Shown here in pieces: positions 1-9,665 of a DNA stretch of 64,000 nucleotides. A model generated the notes under the pieces. The model did no database searches and had not been told where the DNA came from. It was given only the letters and a program-made list of their open reading frames with translations. The DNA is from Bactrocera neohumeralis (Eukaryota; Arthropoda; Insecta; Diptera; Tephritidae), in NCBI RefSeq assembly GCF_024586455.1, contig NC_065921.1:10943401-11007400 (forward strand), written 5' to 3'. The position numbers were made by a program, and so were the translations under genes. Position 1 is the stretch's first letter, and each line of letters opens with the position of its first letter.

Positions 1-540
1 AGCTATAAAATTACCTCATGAGCATAAGTTAATTAGAAATATAATTATAAATAGTAACTGCTGTGCGTGCAAATGGGAGATTCAATGGCGAAGATAACGC
101 CTTTAGTGCAGCAATCGAGCAATTACGTACCTACACACGCACACACACACTCATATGTGCAGGCCAAACGGAGTGTTTGTAGGTATTCTCGCTTAACAAT
201 GCCAATACGCTAAGGAATTTATATTCATCGCCAGCTATTGACTGGACTTGATTTGCACATCTTCAGGGATTTGATGTGAATGACACTAAACTGTATGTAT
301 GTATGTACGCATGGAAGCCGTAAATGTGATGCTAAGCTATTTCCGGATAGTGTGAACGTAATCATATTTTAACTTCGGTATTGTACTCACGTGTCTCTAG
401 TATTTTCTACAACAGGCTATTGTTGAGTGTTAAAGAGAAATAGTATTATCAATATGATTTAACTGAAGTGGAGTAATGGTGTTGACACAATCTGCAGGGT
501 TACATATAAAGTTTTTACATATAAAGTATATATTTATATA
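1..540. other. No gene recognised; AT-rich DNA
   Basis: I see no coding exon or recognisable element here. There is a short CA-rich microsatellite near 130-150 and a TATG microsatellite near 293-306. Confidence 0.6.
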
Positions 541-800
541 AGTAATCAGCATGACGAGCTGAATCAATTTAACCATGTCCGTCTATCTGTACACACGAAT
601 TAGTGTTTAAGTTTTTAAGATATCGATCTGAAGTTTTGCACATGTTCATATCGCCCCAAGAAGCTGCTTATTTATCATAATCGTCCACATCCGACTATTG
701 TACTCGTAGCATATTGCTGTCATACCAACTGAACGTTCGGAATGAAGTTCTTGTAAGGAATCGTTTGTATTTGTATCGTCGTGTGCAAAACGTCAATTAG
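541..800 (+). repeat. Dispersed repeat family R, copy 1
   Basis: The segment carries the landmarks 'gacgagctga', 'ccatgtccgtctatctg', 'agaagctgctta' and 'gctgtcataccaactgaacg' in that order. The same landmarks recur in the same order near 2260-2640 and 22815-23175 and in part near 40475-40660. No coding potential is visible. It behaves as a non-coding interspersed repeat, and its class is unknown. Confidence 0.65.
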
Positions 801-1649
801 ATTAATCCTGCCGTTTCGGAGAAATTTTCTTCAACGACTCAAAATTATGCGCGCCGATTACAATAGGTTGAAAAATTCTTATAAATACTCTCTTGTCTCC
901 GAAACTAAACTCCGAAGCATAGGCTAAACCATAGGAGTAAAAAAACTGCTCTCAATCCATAAAGGGCATAAGAAAAAGGAGGCCACATTTATTAATGGAG
1001 AACTTTTTTTTTACAGATGTTTAAAATTTACAAGACTAACAGATATGTGTCGAGGAGCCATTTGATTTGATTGATTTCATTTTAATTTGTGAATTGTTGG
1101 ATTTGCACTTATGTATTTCAGATAAATTAGCCGGAAGGAGAGTGAAATGTAAGGTATATTCGATATATGAAGCCGAAAGACAATTTGATAGCCATGGGTA
1201 ATTTTTTTGTAGACAAAAGTCATGTAACAATCGGTCCTTTAAATCTATTATATCTATAAGAACTGTTTGTATCTATAAGATCTTTTATAAGCAACGAATT
1301 TGAAAAAATAAAAGTAGCAAATAAACATTATGAAGAAATATTTTTTTAACACTGACTGGGTTTAGCTAAATACTTTCACACAACGACAACTCAAGTTCAT
1401 TAACCCATCGAATAGCTTTAATCAAGGTATACTAAGTAGGCGGTGTTAACCTCCTCATTCGATTCATATGAAGGCCAGCGAGTGACTTTTTGAGTTTGGA
1501 AACAACTGGCAGCAGTACATGGTCTAAGGCGACCTATTTCGTCGCAGCCATGGTGTGTACCAACAGGTTCAGGTACTAGCGGGTTTGTTTTTTTTTTTAA
1601 CTAGACGAAATAGTATGTATATTGACAGTAAGATGTAAGAAAATTGGCA
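801..1649. other. No gene recognised
   Basis: AT-rich sequence with homopolymer runs. The only open frames are short and have no recognisable motif. Confidence 0.55.
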
Positions 1650-2145
1650 ATATACAGCTATCAGCAAAATAAAAAGTCATACGAAGCAAAATTAGGCGAA
1701 TATGATAGTTGCGGCGCGATATTGGTTGAAAATTTGGCGAAAGACTTACGAAGAATCAATGCAGTATTGTGGTGAAAATATCAAGAGTTATCGGCCTATT
1801 CCACGATATTCGGCCGATTGTTCGTCTGTTTCAGGGTCTAAAGTATAGATCCAATACCCATTGCCAGTAATAGCACGTTTCATGATATTCTGGTGAAAAA
1901 GCAAAGTTTCACAGACGTTAACCTGACGCTGTTTTACGAAAAAATTTAACGATTTTGGAACCAATCGTGCTTTCACTTTCTTTAGGACTAAATGATCTTT
2001 CAAAATGGTTTTCACTGATCCTTTTGATATTCAAACGATGCCAGTAAGATCTCTGACTGTTAATCGTGGATTCTTAGGCACCAATTCCTTTGTTTATAGA
2101 CGTATTGATCACCAGTTGATGTTGATGCCCGTCCTGGAAGTGATA
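1650..2145 (-). pseudogene. Mariner-type transposase relic
   Basis: On the minus strand, conceptual fragments match the mariner transposase in order. A linker near 2100 reads PGRASTSTGDQYVYKQ, the family's 'GRPSTS' region. A segment at 1788-2015 contains TGNGYWIYTLDPETDEQS, which corresponds to the block around the first catalytic Asp, normally TGDE-W-Y-YDPET. Here the catalytic Asp is Asn. The C-terminal part near 1660-1780 is broken by stops. The same family recurs at 52175-52640. This is a dead element with no intact frame. The family call rests on motif recognition. Confidence 0.7.
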
Positions 2146-2259
2146 ATAATAATGAATACATATTTAGACCAATCAAAAACACTTGCCCACAAACAAAATT
2201 CAATGGAACTTTCTTAGAGACCCTACAATATACATTTGTACAAATGATCAAAGCAATTT

Positions 2260-2640
2260 ATGAGCAGAGTCGAATTGGCGTTGTCAGTCGTCTGTCTATC
2301 TAAATGCGAACTGTACCCGCAGTTATAGAGAAATCTAACTGAAACCGACCACTTTTCACCATGAAGCTGTTCATTTGCCGGAACAGCATATCGCTGTCAT
2401 ACAAACTGCACGATCGGAATCAAGTGCCTATATAGACCGAGATATATTCCCCGAATTCGGCAGAGTTATTGTTCAAGGCAGCGATCCAATTTCCGAAGAA
2501 TCGAGTCACTATAGCATATAGCAACTAACGATCAATTATTAAAATATGGTTTGCATATGGCAAACTGACCGATCAAAGTTCTTGTACAGGCATCTTTTGT
2601 ATTTGTGAAGAGTATTAGGGTTAAAGTTTTCCTTGTTTTT
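2260..2640 (+). repeat. Dispersed repeat family R, copy 2
   Basis: Shares with copy 1 the blocks 'cgtctgtctatct', 'gaagctgttcatttg' and 'gctgtcatacaaactgcacg', followed by a second partial restatement ending in 'aagttcttgtacagg'. It is non-coding and of unknown class. Confidence 0.6.
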
Positions 2641-4862
2641 AATAATATTTCGTTTCGTTTGCTCACATCACATATCACATTTATATAATCAGTCTTTCAA
2701 CATGCACAGAACATGCAGCAAAGTTAACAAATCAGCAGTCATAACTGTAAATATCATCGTAATAATAAATGCTGAATATTCACTTAATTTAACGGGCATA
2801 CAAAGTTTCGAAGACAGTTGAGCAACATAATGCTTGTTATAACTGTGAACAGTGGTGTGTATTCAGCAGTTCTTGGTTCAAATTATGAAAATAATTATTT
2901 ACTAAATATTTATTCTGACACAATCTTATAGCTGATGAGAGAGACATTGTACATAGAGCGTTTCAGCAAGGTTTTTAACATTTTTTCGGATTTTGCAGCA
3001 AGCTTTTAAGCCCAAGTTTGCAATAAAGAGGCATTTTCTTCAAAATTTATCCAAATATTGACTAAATCTTTAGTTGTGTTTTCTATAATGTCTTAACACT
3101 TAAAACAATGTAGCAGATAATATCAAAGTCTTGTTCCAACTTTTAATCGAATTTCCTACAATAACATCAGAATGTCAAAGATGTAATCAGCGGTATAATG
3201 CTTCAGTCCCACAGTACCTTTGAAATCCTTACACTTTACTTGTTGCTCTTGGTACTCTAACTTTTCATCTCTATTGTGTTTCTTGGTTTGGCATGCTTAG
3301 TCAGATTCTTCACTTAACAGCTTGTTGCATGTGCTGAGCCACACCAGCGCACATTAAAACATCTACAATATAACCTCATAATGAATAATTTCCAGCGCAT
3401 TTATCACACACAAACACAAGTATATATACATATATATTTATGTATATACATACATACATATACATACATTTATTTGAACTTACATTAGAGAAATTGGTCT
3501 AAAGTGTAATTAAACTTTGCAATAATAATATTATATGCTACTTAGTAACTGCAGATTTGTTGCATGCTGCAGTCGTTGCCATTCGCATTCGCTGAAGTGC
3601 CACGCACACATGCGCACAATATATGCAGTGCTGTTAATGTAAGTACATTTCAGGAAATTAGTGAACGAATGTTGATACAAATGCAAACACACCAACATAC
3701 ACACATGCATATATATATATATATGTATATGCATAGCACAAACTTACATTCAGCGGTTTCAAATTGTGTGCGTGGGTATGTGTGGATGGCCACACATGTC
3801 TGACAGTTACAGAATGTCATGCCATTAGCCACTGCATAGTTGGACTATTAAATGTTATCACCGGCCACTGCCATGCCACATTTGTATTCCACATTGTTAA
3901 AGACAAGCATAACGGTTTAGTTAGTACGCAGCCAGAGCAAGTTGTTTGAATATCTGACTTTGCCATTTCCATTGGTGTTGTGATATTCGGGTAACATATG
4001 ACATTAATTTACTCATTACAAGAAGACGAACGCTTTCACCCACATAGACACACACACATGCGCGCAAATGTGGAAAATGTTAAACTAGATATTTACTTAG
4101 CAGCTCATTAGTGCGTTTTAAGCATTCAGTAGCAGTGAGAAGTGGAATTGCCGCAGGAAGATTATGATATTTAAAATGAATTTAAGTGATTTGGGTAAAG
4201 AAAGGGATTATGAAGGTTTAACAAAGCTCTATAACGCTTAAGTCGCCCACGTAAGACTGATTGATTCTTCCCACGGTTTATAGAAAAAAAATCGTTCTGA
4301 CAAAAACACACTAACCGACACTTGAATATGAAACTTAAGGCAAAAAAAAAAGCTTATGCCGATCTATGATATTTTTTATATATTATATTATTTATAATAT
4401 ACTAGTGTACATATAATTTCTTTAAAAAGTCATTAATAATCTTTATCTTACTTACTTGTGTATCACTAATGCCTACTTACACTTATTTATAAATATATTA
4501 TTTTGTCGTAAGCAAATTGACAGTTATACCTGGGTTTTAGAAAGTAAAATTGATAAGGGTAATCTACCTAACCAAGCGAAAACTTTCAAATTTAATTAAC
4601 TGTTTCTAATGTCTTTAATCTATTGAGTTTTACTTTTTCATTACATATAATGAAAAATATATAAAATGTGTGTGTCATCAGTTTTGTCTTTAATCTTAGA
4701 GGAAGTTTACTTTTTAATTATTTCTTAATGAAAAAGATACCAAATGTGTGTTATCAATTTTGCCAATATTTCAGATAAAAGATATAAAGTCTCTATAAAG
4801 GAAATTAATATTCAGTATTGAGCTACTAAAATTCGACAAAAAATTATCAAATGTCCAACTGT
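2641..4862. other. Gene-free stretch with microsatellites
   Basis: No supported exon. Two TA/TATG microsatellite patches lie at about 3420-3470 and 3706-3732, and CA-rich runs near 4050. The remainder is AT-rich and unremarkable up to the promoter at 4863. Confidence 0.55.
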
Positions 4863-4900
4863 TATAAAAGCCACACGACTTCAAAACGTCGTTAGTTTAA
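4863..4900 (+). promoter_or_regulatory. Core promoter of the mucin-like gene
   Basis: TATAAAAG lies at 4863-4870. An initiator-like TTAGTT lies 31 bp downstream, with predicted start A at about 4894. This spacing is normal for fly TATA promoters and gives a 5' leader of about 32 bases before the ATG at 4926. The arrangement matches the other genes in the window. Confidence 0.75.
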
Positions 4901-4925
4901 TTGGAACGACTACAAAGAATTCAAC

Positions 4926-6673
4926 ATGAGATTCGGAGCGACCTTCGCAATATTGGCAGTGCTGCTTGTTGGAGCTAACAAGGTTTGTTAATTTTTGTAT
5001 TACCAGAGTATTGTGATTATCTCGTTATCATTTAGGCGCTCGTGCTTCGAAATAAACCAATTGAGATCCCTTCCACCGATGGCAAAAACATATCTACATT
5101 AACCAAGACACTCACGCCAAAAAACACACCAAATACAACAAATACACCAAATACAACCAATACACCAAACACATCGAAAACAACGAACACGCCAAATACA
5201 ACAAACACACCAAATACAACAAACACGTCAAACACACCAAATACGACAAACACACCAAATACAACAAACACGCCAAACACACCAAATACGACAAACACAC
5301 CAAATACAACAAACACGCCAAACACGTCGAAAACAACGAACACGCCAAATACAACAAACACACCAAATACAACAAACACGCCAAATACAACAAACACGCC
5401 AAACACACCAAATACGACAAACACACCAAATACAACCAATACACCAAACACATCGAAAACAGCGAACACGCCAAATACAACAAACACACCAAATACAACA
5501 AACACGCCAAACACACCAAATACAACAAACACGCCAAACACACCAAATACGACAAACACACCAAATACAACAAACACACCAAACACATCGAAAACAACGA
5601 ACACGCCAAATACAACAAACACACCAAATACAACAAACACACCAAATACAACAAACACGCCAAACACACCAAATACAACCAATACACCAAACACATCGAA
5701 AACAACGAACACGCCAAATACAACAAACACACCAAATACAACAAACACACCAAATACAACAAACACACCAAATACAACAAACACGCCAAACACACCAAAT
5801 ACGACAAACACACCAAATACAACCAATACACCAAACACATCGAAAACAACGAACACGCCAAATACAACAAACACACCAAATACAACAAACACGCCAAACA
5901 CACCAAATACGACAAACACACCAAATACAACAAACACACCAAATACAACAAACACACCAAATACAACAAAAACAACAAACACACCAAATACAACAAATAC
6001 ACCAAATACGACAAACACACCACATACAACAAATACACCAAATACAACAAACACACCAAAAACAACAAACACACCAAATACAACAAACACACCAAATACA
6101 ACAAACACACCAAATACAACAAACACACCAAATACAACAAAACACGCCAAACACACCAAATACGACAAACACACCAAATACAACAAACACACCAAATACA
6201 ACAAATACACCAAATACAACAAACACACCAAAAACAACAAACACACCAAATACAACAAACACACCAAAAACAACAAACACACCAAATACAACAAACACAC
6301 CAAACACGACAAATACACCAAAAATAAGAAACACACCAAATACAACAAACACACCAAAAACAACAAATACACACAAAAACAAATAACCAAATACGACAAC
6401 ACATACCAAATACAACAACACACACCAAAAACAACAAACACACCAAATACAACAAATACACCAAACACAGCAAACACATCGAAAACAACGAACGCGCCAA
6501 ATACAACAAACACACCAAATACAACAAATACACCAAAAATAAGAAACACACCAAATACAACCAACACACCAAACACGACAAATACAACAAACAAACCTAA
6601 TACAACAAATACACCAAAAACAACAAACACACCTAATACAACAAATACACCAAAGACAACAAATACACCATAA
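4926..6673 (+). CDS. Secreted mucin-like protein with Asn-Thr-Pro repeats
   Basis: Exon 1 (4926-4982) encodes a 19-residue signal peptide, MRFGATFAILAVLLVGANK. A 53 bp phase-0 intron (4983-5035, GT...AG) follows, and exon 2 (5036-6673) starts ALVLRNKPIEIPSTDG. The predicted product is 564 residues. From about residue 45 it is almost entirely NTTNTP hexapeptides with interspersed NTPNTP and TSKTTNT variants, giving some 40 Asn-X-Thr sequons and very dense Thr. This implies an extracellular, heavily glycosylated, extended mucin or glue-like protein. Residues of about 388-479 are read in another frame as Lys/Tyr/His-rich HTKYNK repeats, because of an extra A near 6138-6142 that is later compensated. 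The stop at 6671 interrupts repeat sequence that continues downstream, so the annotated C-terminus may be premature. The ATG is chosen for the TATA spacing and signal peptide. No homologue is recognised by name. Confidence 0.75.
5115..6670 (+). repeat. 18-bp coding minisatellite (NTTNTP)
   Basis: Tandem array of an 18 bp unit of the form aacacaccaaatacaaca, almost free of G and T on the plus strand. A longer-period punctuation, 'tcgaaaacaacgaac', recurs near 5171, 5326, 5451, 5587, 5693, 5838 and 6478. The first six are 106-155 bp apart, which indicates higher-order duplication of multi-unit blocks. High nucleotide identity between units suggests recent expansion. Confidence 0.95.
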
Positions 6674-6925
6674 ACCACAAATACGCCAAAAACAACAAAC
6701 ACAACAATAACACCAAACACACCAATAACACCAATACACCAAAAACAACCAACGCACTAACGCGCTGCGATCCACAACTTAACAACACTTCAGTGCAAGA
6801 ACTACTACGACGCCGAATTTTACACCAACGACTTCTTCTTAATTCTTAAGGTTTATAAAACTGAAATACGCCGAGTGTCAAATCAGTGGGTGATGCCATT
6901 AGTGACGCTTTGCGCCTTAAAATAA
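6674..6925 (+). other. Former coding tail or 3' region of the mucin gene
   Basis: The TPNT-type repeat continues past the stop at 6671-6673, out to about 6755. Beyond it are two non-repetitive open stretches. One reads RCDPQLNNTSVQ in a neighbouring frame. The other starts at 6794 in the gene's original frame, reads CKNYYDAEFYTNDFF and runs 43 codons to TAA at 6923. They may be remnants of an older cysteine-containing C-terminus broken by indels, or simply 3' UTR. AATAAA signals lie at about 6920-6929. Confidence 0.4.
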
Positions 6926-9055
6926 ATAAATCTGGCTGAATATCCTCTATAATATTTTTTTTCAGAGATATTAAAAAAGTGATCAACTTCACGGAAATTC
7001 GCCTCAGTTCTATATTTCTAGTGTACATCATTCTGACAAAATTGTGAATGCCAATATCTCAATCTCTTCACACTCAATACATGTCTCTTCACTTTAGTTA
7101 TTATCGTTAGTCTCCTAATGCTCAGATGGCAAGAAGGCAGCTTCATGTACACGACAAAACTCTTTATTGCTAGGAACAAATCGCTGGAGTAGTTCAGAGT
7201 CAGTACAGAATAGAATAAAAGAAACGCTCAGTTCGAGTTTAAGAACTGCGAAGTGCTAAGAATCCATCATCAAAGAATACTTAGAATTATAAGAAATTTT
7301 TATTTTGAAACTGGTAAGCTGGCAATTATAAATATAGTTGGTGTGACCTCATTTTCGGTTGCAACCTAAATCTACTCGCTCATAAAAACTGAACTAGCAG
7401 AAAAACCGAAAACAGTTTAACTGATGAGTCATTGCAATAGTTTATCTGTTATCCGAGGGAAAATCTATGAGATTTTGGGCACAAAGTACACATTGAATTT
7501 ATGCCTAGGTCATAGCTACACCCACAAGCACACCCCTAATTTTACATATTCAGGATTTGTGGATACTCCCCAACACCCACCCATACAGACTTATTTTAGG
7601 CACAAATGCCTTACGCACTTTTTCAAACCCCACACATATACTCCTAGACGAACGTGAACACATGTACAATGTTGCAGAAACTTATAAAATATATGTACGT
7701 ACATGTAGGTATGTGTACTTGTATGTTGCTGATTTATTTCGTCTAGACTGGATTTTAGGTAGCTGTTACTTTTTAAAGAAGTTCAGCATTTCGAACACGC
7801 CGCCCCCATTCTATGAGGTCGCCAGCTGAAAGGTGCAACATCATCATTTTCTTTGTTATCTTCCGTTCGGCCATAAGTTTGAGCTTACACTTTTCAAAAT
7901 CCAGTCAGCACTAAAGTGTGATTTAGTGTCAAGTCACGCTGGCCGACTGATGTTGCCCTAGTATTTATTTGAATACATTTTGTTTGTTCCCTCTTCGGCA
8001 TATTAGCTGCACAGCTGGGTAGCAGCTGTGGCAAGAAATTTATTGTTGGAAGTATGACATGCTATTTTTAAGGCGCCCACGCGCAGCCTCATTACAAAAA
8101 CAAAGATTTACTATATATATGCAGGTATGATTATGCGCATATTTCTAAAGTTGAATTGGATTTATTGATTTGTTGGCTTTTCTACGTTGCGATACGTGAT
8201 ATTCGAATGCTCGGCGAAATTTAAAGGTGAAATCTTTGTTGAAGACAGAAATCATTGAATAGTATATTTATAAGTGCATATATTGCTATATTTCATAATA
8301 TTACCAGAATATCGAAAGTTGATTTCGAACGGCTGATTTTGCACGCCTTATATATATTTCGAAAATTTCATTATTAATAAACACGCGCAGATTTGTAATA
8401 TACGCAGTCTTTGAAGGAGCGGCGGAAGTTAAATGGAGTCCGAATACCGCAAAGTTGTGACTACGGCTTACATCGATATTCTTCTAAATTATCCGACCTC
8501 TTATGCGAATGAAAGTTATGTTTTCACTTTCACTTATAGGCAATTACTATTTTTTTCGATGAAAATAGCTGATATTAATGAAGAAGATATTATAATATTT
8601 AAAGCAAATATTTAACGAAATTTTTGTAAAATATAGCTTGACAGCAGGCAATAAATAATTAAAGAAAACTTCTTCAAATTGCTTAATGCCAAAAGACGCT
8701 AAGACACGGACACGCGCTGTGATAAAATTTCATTATCGAATAATAGAGAGATAGTATGTGAAGGTAGTCGGCAGCAACCAAAATTATCTTTGGTCGGCAG
8801 CTTAAAAGACTCTAAGGTTATTTGAAAGCAAATTTCTGAAATCTAGATAAATGTTTAATGTGCTTTAGGCTAGATAATCGTAGCTCTATAACTATTGTAT
8901 AGTAAACCTAAAATTCCATAAAGAGGAGAAAAGACTAAGGAAAATTATTATAATGGATAAATAGGCATCGTTATAGAGAGATTGTAGCACAAGAGCACAT
9001 TAAAGTTAAGAAAAACAATTCAAACAAGGCATCTTACCGATATATAATAGGCGAT
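6926..9055. other. No gene recognised
   Basis: Unique-looking AT-rich sequence. The open frames are short (under 95 codons) and show no motif, signal peptide or splice context worth calling. Confidence 0.5.
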
Positions 9056-9057
9056 TT

Positions 9058-9590
9058 AATGGGTTGTCAAAAAAGTTTATTTTTATTGAAATTGAAATGA
9101 ATTTTTGATGACTCATGCCCAACTCTTGACCGATGCTACGGCTGCTACTATGCCGGTCTCTTTCGACCAATTCAGCGATTTTATCGCAATTTTCGACGAC
9201 AGGCCTTCCAGAGCGTGGCGCATCTTCGGCCACCTCTACACCAGAACGAAAACGTTGAAACCATCGTTGTGCGGTGGAAATGTAAACTGTATCGGGTCCA
9301 TAAACTGCACAAATTTTATTGGCGGCTTGAGATGCATGTTTGCCTTTATCGTAGTAGTACTGTAAAATATGCAGTATTTTCTATTTATTTTGCTCCATGT
9401 TTGCGACGCTATAACTCACGAGCGACTTAAAAGAAACGACAATCAATCAAACACGTGTTAGCGCGAGAAATGAGCTTTTCAAAAAGGTATAGCATGACCC
9501 GATGCGACAAATAAAACTAGAACTACGCGCTTTCAGCGCCAACTAGCGAAAATACCGCAAGACTTTTTGACAAACTATTATTTCGACGTT
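9058..9590 (-). mobile_element. Internally deleted mariner element retaining the DNA-binding half
   Basis: Terminal inverted repeats are visible: minus-strand start AGTTTGTCAAAAAGTC (about 9588 downward) and GTTGTCAAAAAAGTTT at about 9063. Reading the minus strand, a nearly clean frame gives GKHASQAANKICAVYG..., then AQRWFQRFRSG, DAPRSGRP and a second helix-turn-helix ending LGMSH. These are the paired-like DNA-binding region of mariner transposases. The frame then runs straight into the 3' terminus at about 9105, so the whole DDD catalytic domain is missing. One in-frame stop lies just after the presumed ATG near 9393. Length is about 530 bp against about 1.3 kb for an intact element. Confidence 0.8.
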
Positions 9591-9665
9591 TTTTAAAGAA
9601 AAAACACAGAAACTTCAAATTAAATTATCATTCGAAAGTATATTATTTGGCATTTGCCTTTTGTA
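9591..9665 (-). mobile_element. Terminal fragment of the GGGTGATCC-TIR element family
   Basis: The segment containing 'aaagaaaaaacacagaaact' and 'cattcgaaagtatatt' matches the end of the element at 55059-56092, where nearly the same words occur at 55090-55155. It abuts the mariner deletion derivative. Only this terminal piece is visible. Confidence 0.5.

Noticed and set aside
5115..6670. Regular short repeats considered as a CRISPR-like array
   Set aside because: Units are contiguous, coding and without unique spacers, and the genome is an insect's.
5032..6775. Long minus-strand open frames (490-562 codons) rich in Val/Phe/Gly or Cys/Leu
   Set aside because: They are the antisense of the A/C-only mucin repeat, where stops are impossible by composition. 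No promoter or signal supports them.
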